DNA of 64,000 bases from Abelmoschus esculentus. Taxonomy: Eukaryota; Streptophyta; Magnoliopsida; Malvales; Malvaceae. This document shows, in pieces, positions 11,016 through 21,053 of this stretch (positions within the stretch are counted from its first letter, which is position 1; each line of letters opens with the position of its first letter). The position numbers and the translations under genes were made by a program. The notes under the pieces were generated by a model, which saw only the letters and a program-made list of their open reading frames with translations, searched no databases and had not been told where the DNA came from. The DNA lies in contig JAUCBN010000046.1 in assembly GCA_035048815.1 (NCBI GenBank), positions 12,006,999-12,070,998 of the forward strand, in the 5' to 3' direction.

Positions 11016-12223
11016 TAGGCCTCAAAAGTAGGTTTATGATCCTCCTCTAAAAGGATTTTGTGCATGCAAACTGTTGGGCTTATTCCCTTCAAGTCATCGA
11101 TTGACCACCCAATTGCTTTCTTGTGCTGCCGCAGCATCTCTATCAAGCTTTGTTCCTGTTCAGGCTGCAACTCAGCAGAAATAATTACAGGCATTGTGTG
11201 GTTGTGTCCCAAATAAACATACTTTAATTTATCAGATAACGGTTTTAATTCAATCTTTAATGGTTCCTCATTCAAAGATTTTTCATCCTTACCTGGATAA
11301 TTTAAGGGTTCGAAGTACTTACCTGGGTGGTGTGCTGTCCAATTAACCTCCTCAACTTCAGGCATACTGTTTAATGCATTGCTGTAACAGTCGTCCACTG
11401 TACTGCCGAGGCAGCGCTGTGAAGAATTATTGTCACTAATGTCGAGGCAGTGTTTGCTGAGGCAAGGTATTGCACTGTCTGCATCTTTGGTACAAATTAC
11501 CTGGCACTCCTCCGGATCATCATGTCCTTTTAAAATCTGAAAAACGTTAAATGTGACCTTCTGGTCGTTGACTCGCATTGTTAGTTCTCCTTTCTCCACA
11601 TCAATAAGGGTGCGTCCGGTAGCTAGGAAAGGTCGGCCCAGGATAGTTGGTGCATTGTCATCTACTTCACAATCAAGAACAAGGAAGTTAGCTGGAAAAA
11701 TAAATTTATCTACTCTTACCAGTATGTCCTCGATCTTTCCTTCCGGTTGCACATATCATCTATCCGCAAGTTGGAGCATCACTTTTGTAGTTTTTGCCCT
11801 TCCTATTCCAAGTTTTTGAAATACAAATTTTGGCATTAAGTTGATGCTTGCGCCCAAATCACACAAGGCCTTTCCTTCATAATGGCTTTCTATCGCGCAT
11901 GGTATAGTAAAAAAGCCCGGATATTTCAATTTAGGGGGCATGCGATTATGTAGGAAAGCCATGCATCCTTCTATTGCGGAAACAGTTTCAAATTCACCAA
12001 GCCTTCTTCTTTTATAAACAATGTCTTTTAAGAATTTGGAATAGTTTGGCATTTGTTCTATTGTCTCTACTAATGGTAAATTTATATGCACTTGCTTCAG
12101 GATGTCTAGGAATATTTTAAATTGGTAATCTTTTTTTTGTCTCTTCAGCCTTTGTGGAAAAGGTGGCGGGGGTCGCATTTCCTCTAGTGTCTCATTAGTT
12201 TGGAATTTAATACCTGGTACCAT
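11015..12223 (-). pseudogene. Element C protease and start of pol, broken
   Basis: Segment 11756-12223 carries MVPGIKFQTNETLEEMRPPP, LKQVHINLPLVETIEQMPNY and the protease active-site region ALCDLGASINLMPKFVF, ending at a stop after LQLADR. The frame resumes at 11752 with QPEGKIEDILVRVDKFIFP, ILGRPFLATGRTLIDVEK and DDPEECQV, then runs into the protease-RT connection (QHKKAIGWSIDDLKGISPTVC), whose last residues form the entry to RT. A stop at 11755 separates the parts. This is the stretch after which A and B lose about 3 kb of pol. Confidence 0.82.
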
Positions 12224-12274
12224 TGGTGTTGATGCTGCCTCGGCTGCTTGGCGTGGAGTTGTTGATTTCTCTGC

Positions 12275-13867
12275 CTAGGCGAAGCCTTCTATGGCATGAT
12301 CACCTAATGCAGTATCTCCATTTGACTCTTCTTGTTCCTTTGTTGGGACTTTGTTCGAATTGCTTGATAGCTCCTTAAGTTGTAAGCCACTCCTCGTAGT
12401 GATTGCCTTACATTGTTCATGGCTTTTTCCCCTTGCAATTACAATATTGCTGGGTAATCCTCCTTGTGGTCTAATGTTCAGACTTTGAGCGAACTGCCCA
12501 ACTTGAGTTTCTAGTGTCTTAATGGTTGCCTCTTGATTTTGTAACCTCATCTCAGTTCTACTTATGAAAACATCGATTCTCTTAATAAAGTTACTATTCT
12601 CAGCCATATATGATTCAGTTTTCATCATGAATTCCTTAAGAGAATTTTCCAATGAATTTATGGGCTGCTGCTGCTGCATCTACTGCTACGGCAGTGGTTG
12701 TTGCTGCGGCGGCGGATGTTGCATTGGCATTGTTTGCTGGAAACCTGAGGGTTGAACAGTCGGATTTAAAGCATTATTGGGGTTGCTCCATGAAAAATTT
12801 GGATGCCTTTTCCAAGCTGGATTATATGTGTTGGACATCACGTTGTTGTTCCGGTTATAGTTTCCCACATAAAAACTAGATTCCTGATTCTGCATGCACT
12901 CAGAAGAGCTATGGTTACCTTCACATAACTCACATGAAGAATCTATTATCTTAACTTCCTGGGTACTATATTGCAATTGCATATTTTGGATCATCTTAGT
13001 GAGAGTTGCCAATTGCGCTGCCACTGAATTGGATGTTTCTAATTCATGTATTGTGGCCTGATATCTCATCTTTCCTCGTCTAGATGTAGGGAATTGAAAG
13101 TCATTCTTTGCGAGTTTGTTCAAAATCTCTATAGCTTCCTCCGGTGGCTTGTCAAGGAGTGTTCCGTTGGCAGAGGCATCTAACATCATCCTTGTTGGGG
13201 CATTGGTAGCATTGTAAAACATGGTCACTTGTGTCCATAATGGAAATCCATGTAAATGACACTTGTGTAGTAGCTCCCTATAGCGCTCCCATGCCTCATA
13301 CATTGGTTCATCATCTTCCTATCGAAAAGAAGTAATTTCATTACATATATGATCATATAAGTTAGTAGGATTAAAAAGTGTAATGAAATCACGACATAGT
13401 TCACTCCAGGATCCAATAGATCCGGCTGGAATGCTATTTAACCAAGCTTTTGCCCTATCCCTCAGTGAATAGGGAAATAATTTTAGTCTCAAAACATCTT
13501 CATGGACTCCTTGGATTTTAAATGAATTGCATATCTCCATGAATGATTTGATGTGTTGTCGGGCATCTTCAGTGACCGACCTACCAAACTATCCAATAGT
13601 ATTGGGCATATTAAACATGATAGGTTTTAGTTCAAAGTGGGCTTCTTCGATCTCTGTTGTAACGACTCCTGGATTTAACCCATTCAAATGTTCTTCCAAG
13701 AAGTCTCGAACAGTAAGCTGTCGCGGCCCTGGTGGCGGCGGAAGCCTTCCATTGCCAGCGGGCATGTTTTGTCCTTCTGGATGGATTTGCCTTCACAACC
13801 TTTGATGCGTACGTTCAATCTCTGGATCTAATTCGTACAATGGATTGCTTGGGTTTGCCCTGTTCAT
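12275..13867 (-). pseudogene. Element C gag, broken by several stops
   Basis: Start taken at MNRANPSNPLYELDP (13867). The gag domain follows with SFMEICNSFKIQGVHED, DRAKAWLNSIPAGS and ANGTLLDKPPEEAIEILNKL. The zinc knuckle is CELCEGNHSSSEC (a CX2CX3HX4C spacing), then YVGNYNRNNNVMSNTYNP, a Q/P-rich stretch and the SLENSLKEFMMKTESYMAEN linker. In-frame stops fall after HQRL, after NTIG, after ITSFR and after PLP. Several correspond to CAG or CAA glutamine codons of the relatives turned into TAG. Gag would build the particle and package RNA. Confidence 0.82.
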
Positions 13868-13940
13868 ACACCAGAAAAACAAAAGTTAAATAAAAATAAC
13901 TAAACGCAAGAAAATAAAGAAAACAAAATTTAGTTGCCAA

Positions 13941-13958
13941 TCCCCGACAACGGTGCCA
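13941..13958 (-). other. Primer binding site of element C (tRNA-Asp type)
   Basis: The minus strand reads TGGCACCGTTGTCGGGGA. Two changes separate it from the tRNA-Asp complement kept in element B (GGCACC for GGCGCC, GTC for GCC). It lies six bases inside the LTR edge. Confidence 0.8.
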
Positions 13959-13964
13959 AAAACT

Positions 13965-15310
13965 TGTTGCATGTAAAAGGAATACGCAATTGGTGCAAGT
14001 GTACACGTCTCAAGTAATAAAGTGATAAGTATTATCAGATATCGTCTCCACAGGGATTGGTATACTTAATATGCTTTCTTGCGTCTTCTTCATCTGTATA
14101 AGGATTAAAATAAAAAACACAAGTGAATTGAGTTTGAGTAAACTAAATAACTTGAATAATAAAACAAACTAAATAAAGAGAAAGTAATCAGAATGAGAAA
14201 ATGGCTAGGATCCAGTTGTGTTGTATTGTGGATTCAATTGACTTGTCTCTGCCCAATGCAATCACATAACACTGCCTCGGCAGCACTGCAGTTTTACTGC
14301 CTCGACAGTGATGATGTTGTTCGTCGCGGCAATCCCTTGCTCTTGGGTAGACTTACCAAGATTCGGCAAAGTGTCCTTTGGTGACTCCGCTTATCCCTAA
14401 GTCGAAGTACTGTTGATGACTAGTCCTTGATGATACCTCCCGGCGTAAATCAATTATACTTACCAACCAATCCCACACTTCTTTTAGCCGCTGAAACTCT
14501 AACCTATCCCTAGGCCGAGTTAGTATTTTTCAGCTAGAAAAATACAGTGCATATCCCTTTCGTGAGCCTAACTCTCCCGATATTAGACAAATAAATCTCT
14601 TACAAACTTCTCTCCCGAGCTTGAATGCAAGATCAATGAATAACAAAGAATAAGCAAATCTTGATACTTTATTGCATTGAAACAAAAGACAAAGTTCAAT
14701 CTCTTCTCACAAATACTAAACAACTTCACCTAAGCCTAAAGGAATTTAGAACATAATGAAACAAAGAAAACTCTAAACTAATTTCTCTCTTGTACGCTTG
14801 TATGATTTCTCCTTGGTCAGCTATTGTTTATATAGGCTTGACCTAGGGCAAACCTTTCCTAAGTAGGAATACAACTTGGAGTAAAACACAAGTCAAGTGA
14901 ATAAAATAATTGTTTTATTTCCAATTTTATTCCCACAAGGAATCTTTTCCGCGTGGCCTTTGACTTGGGCTTTCTGCTTGCTTCCCAGCTCCAATCCTTG
15001 CGCTGTTTGTCCAGAAAAGTCCACCTTATTTTTATCTTCAAGTTGCCTATAATATCAGTACTTGTCCTTCAGCTGCTGCCGCGGCCTCAGGTTCTGCTTC
15101 GGCCACACTGCCGCGGCAGTGGTTATTCCTGCATTTGCATTAAAAATGTCGTAAAGTTTGCATTGTCTATAAATATCATCTTCATAAGTTACAAAAGCAG
15201 AATATCTAAATATCTCACATTAAGTACATGCTTTAGTCCAAGTAGGTGTAGATTAGGTGATTTTTGTCCATGAAAAGTGTAAAAAGTGATAGTGAATTAA
15301 GCACTTATCA
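13965..15310 (-). repeat. 5' LTR of element C
   Basis: Runs from TGATAAGTGCTTAATTCAC (15310) to ATTCCTTTTACATGCAACA (13965) on the minus strand, 1346 bases. TATATAAA core promoter (seen as TTTATATA at 14827-14834 on +) sits mid-LTR. It carries palindromes CTGCCTCGGCAG (14272-14283) and CTGCCGCGGCAG (15108-15119). It pairs with 4245-5480. Confidence 0.87.
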
Positions 15311-16140
15311 AGATCTAGTTCCGAAAGTAGATGAGCCTGTTACCGAGGAGCAAGAACATGAGTTCTTGAGATTCTTGAAGCATAGCGAGTACAATATTGT
15401 TGAGTAGTTGAAGAGACAACCAGCCAGAATTTCAATTCTTGATTTGTTATTGAGTTCTGAAAGACACCGTAATGCTTTGCTGAAGGTGTTAAACCAGACG
15501 TTTGTTCCGAATGATATATCTGTGAACAAGATGGATCAAATTGTTAATCATATCACTTTAGATAATTATATAACGTTTATTGATGATAAGATCCTGGATG
15601 GTGGAATGGGGTCTATTAAAGCTCTAAATATTATGACTCGCTGTAAGGGTCATGTTGTGCCGGGGGTGCTGATTGATAATGGTTCAGCGTTGAATGTATT
15701 ACCTTTGGTGACTTTGCAAAGGTTGCCAATTGACAGCGCTCATATGAAAAGTTATCAGAATGTAGTTAGAGCGTTTGATGGGACTACGAGAGACGTGTTG
15801 GGCAAGATAGAAGTGTCGTTGTTGATTGGGCCATCCGTGTACAATTTGGATTTTGTTGTTATGGATATTAAGCCCACGTATAATTGTTTGCTTGGAAGAC
15901 TCTAGATTCATTCTGTCGGGGAGGTGCCGTCATCTCTGCATCAGAAGTTGAATTTCATGATAGATGGAAATCTTGTGTGTGTTGGGGCAGAGGAAGACGT
16001 TATCGCTTCAGTTTCTACTGATACGCCGTACATCTAGGCAAATGAGGATGCGTTGGAGTGTTCTTTTAGGGCTTTGGAGTTCATAAACACCCGAATGTGC
16101 AAAGTTTCCACGCCCAAGATTGTCGAACTGAACAGAAATG
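15311..16140 (+). pseudogene. Element E aspartic protease region
   Basis: Reads PARISILDLLLSSERHRNAL, then LVLN-type spacing, RCKGHVVPGVLIDNGSALNV with the catalytic Asp in IDNGSALNVLP (about 15672-15704), then FDGTTRDVLGKIEV and YNCLLGRL. The longest open frame is 15408-15905. Stops interrupt before it (after IVE at 15405) and after it (TAG at 15903 in the conserved GR-W-IH position, then one after DTPYI). Tat-lineage proteases show just this DNGSALN box. It would cut gag-pol; this copy cannot. Confidence 0.78.
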
Positions 16141-16598
16141 ACTGTTAAGCAAACTCTCGGTAAAGGAGCGAGGGCTAGAAAGGGATTAGGAAGGAAATTG
16201 CAAGGAAGCTTACGTCGAAGACCCGTGGTTATGAAGAAGGTTCGAGCTGGGTTAGGTTTTTCAATTGAAGCATTTTGGAAGAAATATGGAAAACCTACAG
16301 CTAAGAGGCCAATCTAATTGAGTTCAAAGATCAACTTTATATCTCATGGATTTGTGAATGTCAAAGAGCAAGCAGAGAAGAATCGTCAAGAATCTATCAG
16401 GCTGCAAGAGGAAGAAATTTTTGGGGATACTTTCGATGGTCTGTTTGTGGGAGGAATTTCTGAAGGACCAAGGATGAATTATCTGGAAGGAATCCGTCCA
16501 TGCCTCCCTGACGAAACTCTGAAGAACTGGACTGTAGAAGATTTACTTGTAGTGTTTAAAACAGAGTAATGCCAACAACCACCCTATTACTTTTGCCC
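16141..16598 (+). pseudogene. Element E G-patch-like linker and end of gag-pro
   Basis: Reads LGKGARARKGLGRKLQGS, a glycine-rich stretch resembling the G-patch found between protease and RT in Tat/Ogre elements. Then come LGFSIEAFWKKYGKP, a stop at 16315-16317, and a clean frame with GLFVGGISEGPRMNYLEG and LPDETLKNWTVEDLLVVF, ending in TAA at 16567-16569 just before the intron donor. A nucleic-acid-binding role for the G-patch is inferred from other G-patch proteins. Confidence 0.6.
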
Positions 16599-16777
16599 GT
16601 AAGTATAGGGGATTTTCTGTAAAGGGCTTTTACATATTTCACTCGCAAATAAATATGTTTTTCTTTTACTTTCAAATGGCAAACATTTTCTTTCTTTTAT
16701 TCATTCATTTATTCATTTATTTATTCATTTATTCTTCATTTATTATTCCTTTCCAAATATATAAGTTTTCTTCGCAG
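16599..16777 (+). other. Probable pro-RT intron of the Tat/Ogre element
   Basis: Donor GTAAGTATA at 16599 and acceptor TTTTCTTCGCAG ending at 16777 enclose 179 bases. These are AT-rich (short imperfect ATTTATTCATTT tracts and a pyrimidine-rich 3' half) with no coding signal. It sits between the end of gag-pro and the start of the RT frame, where Ogre elements are known to carry an intron whose removal controls gag-pro to pol ratio. Splicing here is inferred from position and consensus, not shown. Confidence 0.6.
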
Positions 16778-17849
16778 GTTTCCAATCAACGATCGCATGA
16801 GTGACTCTGTGCCTAATACCGAAATAGATTTGAAAAAGATCTCTTGTCTAACAGATATTAATGAGTGTGAAGATAATGCGGATTATGAGGTTCCTGAAGA
16901 ATTATTAAGATTGGTGGAAAAAGAAGATAAACAGATCATGCCCTAAAAAGAAGAGATAGAGATTCTGAATCTGGGTACCGAAGAATTGAAAAGAGAAGTC
17001 AAGATTAGGGCAGCGTTCTCACCTGGGGCAAAGCAAAATTTGATTGATCTGTTGTAAGAGTTCAAAGATGTTTTTGCATGGTCCTACCAAGATATGCCAG
17101 GTTTGAATACTGACATTGTGGTGCACAAGTTGCCGATTAGACCAGAATGTAAGCCGGTACAACAGAAGTTCAAACGATTGAGACCAGAGATGCTTTTGAA
17201 AATCAAAGAAGAGGTTCAGAAAATGATTGATGCGGGATTCTTAGAGGTGGCAGCATATCCAGAATGGGTGGCAAACATAGATCCAGTACCAAAGAAAGAC
17301 GGGAAAGTACGAATATGTGTGGATTATAGAGATCTGAATAGAGCGAGTCCGAAAGATAATCCCCCTCTACCCCATATAGATGTTCTGGTTGATAACACAT
17401 CAGGGCATTCGTGGTTCTCTTTTATGGACGGTTTTTCGGGTTACAATCAGATCAAAATGAATCCGGAGGATATGCAAAAGACAACCTTTACTACACTGTG
17501 GGGCATGTTTTGTTATAAAGTCATGCCTTTCGGGTTGAAGAATGCTGGGGCAACGTATCAGAGAGCTATGGTGACATTGTTTCATGATATGATGCATAAA
17601 GAAATCAAATTCTACGTGGATGATATGATAGCTAAGTCCCAAACAGAAGATGGGCATGTTCAAAATTTGAGAAAATTGTTTCAGAGGCTACGAAAGTATC
17701 ATTTGAAACTTAACCCTAACAAGTGTACTTTTGGGGTTACATCTGGCAAGTTGCTCGGTTTTGTGGTTAGCAGACGAGGCATCAAAATTGATCCAGATAA
17801 GGTCAAGGCGATTCAGAATTTACCGCCTCCAAAAACTCAGAAAGAAGTT
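16778..17849 (+). pseudogene. Element E reverse transcriptase
   Basis: Begins SDSVPNTEIDLKKISCLTD after the intron. Two stops precede FAWSYQDMPGLNTDIVVHKL. The RT core then runs open from 17094: PVPKKDGKVRICVDYRDLNR, WFSFMDGFSGYNQIKMNPED, MPFGLKNAGATYQRAM and the catalytic FYVDDMIAKS (near 17610-17640), then GKLLGFVVSRRGIKIDPDK. It ends at a TGA (17850-17852) where the family has an arginine codon, a CGA-to-TGA change. YVDD and the DMPGL entry motif fit the Tat group. Confidence 0.85.
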
Positions 17850-18482
17850 TGAGGTTTCCTTGGAAGGTTGAATTATGTCTCTCGGTTTATTTCTCAGTTA
17901 ATTGATAGATGTGATCCAATCTTTAAACTGCTGCGAAAGAATAATCCATGTGAGTGGGACGATGAATGTCAAGAAATGTTGGACAAGATCAAACAATACT
18001 TGTCAAATGCACCAGTGTTGGTGGCTCCTGTTCCTGAAAGACCATTGATCCTCTACTTAACGGTGCTCGAGAATTCCATGGGGTGTGTGCTGGGGTAACA
18101 TGATGATACTGGAAAGAAAGAGAGCGAAATTTATTACCTGAGTAAGAAGTTTACCGAGTGTGAAGTACGGTACCCGTTTATCCAGAAGATGTGTTGTGCG
18201 CTTGTTTGGGTTACTCGTCGGCTCAGACAATACATGTTATACCATACCACGTGGTTGATATCAAAGCTTGACCCGTTAAAGTTTCTGATGGAAGCACCAG
18301 CATTGACCGGGAGATTAGCACGTTGGCAAATGTTGTTGTCTGAATTTGACATTTTGTACGTAAGCAAGAAAGCAGTTAAAGGGAGTGTTATAGCTGATTT
18401 TCTTGCAAGCAAAGCTTCAGAAGATTATGTGCCCTTGAACTTTGATTTTCCCGATGAAGATGTGATGACCATCTATGTGTAA
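17850..18482 (+). pseudogene. Element E first RNase H domain
   Basis: Follows the stop with GFLGRLNYVSRFISQLID and PVLVAPVPERPLILYLTV, then a TAA at 18096-18098 in place of a conserved glutamine in the VLG-x-HDD motif. It continues EIYYLSKKFTECEVRYPFIQ and GRLARWQMLLSEFDILYVS. This is the classical Ty3/gypsy RNase H. The DFL end (VIADFLA) matches the family, and a TAA at 18480-18482 closes the frame. Confidence 0.75.
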
Positions 18483-19020
18483 GAAGATGATGAGATGAAG
18501 AAATGGAGTTTGTATTTCGATGGAGCAGTTAATGCACTGGACGTGGAATTGGAGCTGTGTTGATCTCTCTAGATGGTATACATTATCCTCTCACAAGCAA
18601 GTTGGAGTTTTTGTGCACGAACAATATGGCGTAATACGAAGCATGTGTTATGGGATTGAGGGTTGCAATAGAAAGAAAAATAAAAGCTCTGAAGGTGTAT
18701 GGAGATTCAGTCTTATTTATTTATCAATTGTGTGGAGAATGAGAGACGAAAGACACAAAGTTGATAGAATACCGAAAGTTGGCGTTGGAACTGATCGAAG
18801 AGTTTGAAGAGGTAACTTTTGCATACCTCCCCAGAGACGTCAACCAAATGGCGGATGCCTTAGCTACACTAGCTTCGGTATTCCAAGCAAATAGACCAGA
18901 GGATATGATGCTGATCCGAATGCAAAGTTATGAAACGTATGCTCATTGTTGTAGTATGGAGGAAGAGGATGGTAATACTTGGTACTTTGATATTCTGCAA
19001 TACATCAAGTTCCAAGCTTA
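18483..19020 (+). pseudogene. Element E second (archaeal-like) RNase H domain
   Basis: Reads KKWSLYFDGAVNA with the first catalytic Asp. After frame changes it reads pieces matching YEACVMGLRVAIERKI and VYGDSVLFIYQL, and in the frame at 18761-19021 LIEEFEEVTFAYLPRDVNQM and ADALATLASVFQANRPED. The ADALATLAS end is typical of the extra RNase H of Tat/Ogre elements. Several frame changes and stops interrupt it. Having two RNase H domains in series is the best lineage evidence for element E. Confidence 0.72.
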
Positions 19021-20227
19021 ACCATTTGAAGCGAATGATAATGACAAAAGAACAATCAGAAGAATAGTTGTCGGGTATATATTGGATGGCGACGTCTTAT
19101 ACAAGAAGAGAAGAGATCAGGTGTTACTCAGATGTGTCAATGCTCGTGAAGCTAGAGGTATTCTTGAAGAAGTACACGATGGGATATATGGTACGCATGC
19201 CAATGGTTTCTCGATGGAACGAAAGATAATGAGATACGAATATTACTGATCTACCTTGGAAGGAGATTGCATAGAGTACGCTAAGAAGTGTCACAAATGT
19301 CAGATTTATGCAGATAAGATCAACTCTCCACCAGTACCCTTACACACTATGAATTCACCGTGGCCTTTTGCTGTATGGGGAATGGATGTAATTGGGCAGA
19401 TTCACCCAAAGGCTTCGAATGGGCATCGCTTCATCTTAGTGGCTATCGATTATTTCACCAAATGGATAGAAGCTTCTTCTTATGCCAACATTACGAGGAC
19501 AACTGTGTGCAAATTTTTGAAGAAAAAGATCCTTTGTCGATATGGTCTACTAGAACGAATCATCACAGATAATGCTACTAACTTCAACAACAGAGTGATT
19601 ACAGAAACCTGTGAGCAGTTCAAGATAATTCATCACAACTCAGTGGCATACCGACCGAAGATGAATGGAGCGGTTAAGGTAGCTAACAAAAACATTAAGA
19701 AGATCATATCAAAGATGACAGAGACGTACAAAGATTGGCATGAAATACTTTCTTTTGCCTTGTTTGCGTACCGTACTTCGATGAGAACTTCTACCGGGGC
19801 AACGCCTTATTCTCTAGTGTATGGGACTGAAGCAGTGTTACCACTTGAAGTTGAAATTCCGTTTCTCCGAGTATTGTCAGAGGTAAAATTAGATGATGCA
19901 GAATGGGTATAGATTCATTTTGATCAGTTGAATTTGATTGAAGAAAAACGGTTGAGAGCTATCTGCCATAGCCAGATGTATCAGAAGCGGATGATTCGAG
20001 CTCATGATAAGAAAGTTCGACCGCGAGAGTTCCGAGAAGTTGATCTAATGCTTAAAAAGATCTTATCGATTCATCGTGATTTACGTGGAAAATGGATGCT
20101 GAATTGGGAAGGGTCATATGTTGTCAAAAAGGCCTTTTCCGGAGGCACAATGATCTTGACTGAAATGGACAAAAAGGAATTACACAAGCCTGTGAATTCC
20201 GATTCAGTTAAGAAGTATTACGCATAA
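19021..20227 (+). pseudogene. Element E integrase with catalytic Glu changed to Lys
   Basis: Zinc domain: VHDGIYGTHANGF then CHKCQIYADK. Core: VWGMDVIGQIHPKASNGH (first Asp), RIITDNATNFNNR (second Asp), then MNGAVKVANKNIKK, where the family has Glu and this copy has Lys (AAG at 19676-19678). The C-terminal part has FALFAYRTSMRTSTGATPYS, a stop at 19910-19912, LRAICHSQMYQKRMIRAHDK and KWMLNWEGSYVVKKAFSGG, ending KKYYA and TAA at 20225-20227. A TGA near 19247 and the TAG at 19910 also break it. DNA integration by this protein is excluded. Confidence 0.83.
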
Positions 20228-21048
20228 AGAATGAAAAGAAAAAATGAAAATGAAAAATGAGGCGAAAACCCGAAAGGGCGTTTCATAAAAAATGATGAAA
20301 ACAAAAGAGGGGTCGAGATGAAAACCCGCAAAGGGCGTCTCAATACTAAAGGAGGATTTGGGTCGAAAACCAGAAATGACGGCTCAAATGCATAACAATA
20401 GGTATCCGGCAATTTATACCTCTCGGTTATCTAGTAGTTCAGAAGGGGCTTCATGTTTGCAAAGTTGGATCATCACTTGAAGAACTGTTAGACAAGCATA
20501 TCTATTTTAAATCTATATCTCGGGAAAAGGTCCAGATAATCACATGTAATAGACGCTTGAGAATTTGCATTTATTTTTTGCTTTTCTCTTTCAATTGGTT
20601 TGCCATGACTATTTTAAAATTCTTTACTTGTCACAAATATACAAAAAGCTTCAGTACATATTCATTTTCTCCTCCGAGCTTTTCTTTTTATCCAAAGCAT
20701 CGTGCAAGTGAACTCATGTAAATTAACAAATGTAAATATCTCTTGTCATTATTTTGTTTTAAAAGTTACAGGTAATATTTGCTTTTCCAGATCAGGATAA
20801 TGAAATAAAAGTGAACATGTTCAGACGATCAGACAGAACCTTAAAACAGTGGACATGTCAGAGGAAAGTTTCCAAACAGTGGCTAAGATTAGTGTCAATA
20901 TCAGTTCAAGAGAAAAAAAGAGAAAAAAAAACAGAGAAAAAGAAAAATCAAAGTGAAAACGTGAAAAGGCGCTTTGAGAAAAATAATTTGAAGTGAAAAC
21001 TTGAAAAGGAGCTTCAAAAATAACTTTGTGAGGAAGACAGTCATCAAT
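20228..21048 (+). other. Element E post-pol noncoding region with five covarying stem-loops
   Basis: Five stem-loops share a GAAAACC-NGAAA-GGNG type core, while the outer stems differ and always pair: ATGAGGCG/CGTTTCAT (20257-20264, 20279-20286), GAGATG/CGTCTC (20315-20320, 20336-20341), ATTTGGGTCG/CGGCTCAAAT (20356-20365, 20380-20389), TCAAAGTG/CGCTTTGA (20948-20955, 20970-20977) and TTTGAAG/CTTCAAA (20987-20993, 21012-21018), with G-T wobbles allowed. A short ORF at 20811-20996 is not credible. The block lies between pol and the 3' LTR. Its function is unknown. Confidence 0.7.
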
Positions 21049-21053
21049 GATTG
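21049..21053. repeat. Target site duplication of element B (left)
   Basis: GATTG, repeated at 30532-30536 directly after the right LTR. A perfect 5-base duplication is expected for LTR retrotransposon insertion, and it fixes both ends of element B. Confidence 0.93.

Larger units (their letters stand above)
4245..15310 (-). mobile_element. Element C: Athila-like LTR retrotransposon with complete gene set, decayed
   Basis: Minus-strand element bounded on the right by an intact LTR (13965-15310) and on the left by an LTR interrupted by element A. In element order: LTR, tRNA-Asp-type PBS, gag, protease, RT, RNase H, integrase, ORF3, 3' noncoding region, polypurine tract, LTR. Gene order and the FMDD RT motif fit the Athila lineage of Ty3/gypsy. 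All genes carry stops or frameshifts. It interrupts element E at 15311; the right-hand target duplication should be AGATC (15311-15315), with the partner outside the window. It is the autonomous-type relative of A and B. Confidence 0.85.
15311..21053 (+). mobile_element. Element E, left piece: Tat/Ogre-like Ty3/gypsy retrotransposon interior
   Basis: The interior of a + strand element that was split by C (left) and B (right); it continues at 30532 after the GATTG duplication. It shows protease, a G-patch-like linker, a probable intron, RT, classical RNase H, a second (archaeal-like) RNase H and integrase. The dual RNase H plus the pro/RT intron are the recognised marks of the Tat/Ogre group. 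Gag lies left of element C, outside the window. Many stops and a lost integrase catalytic residue show it is dead. Confidence 0.83.
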
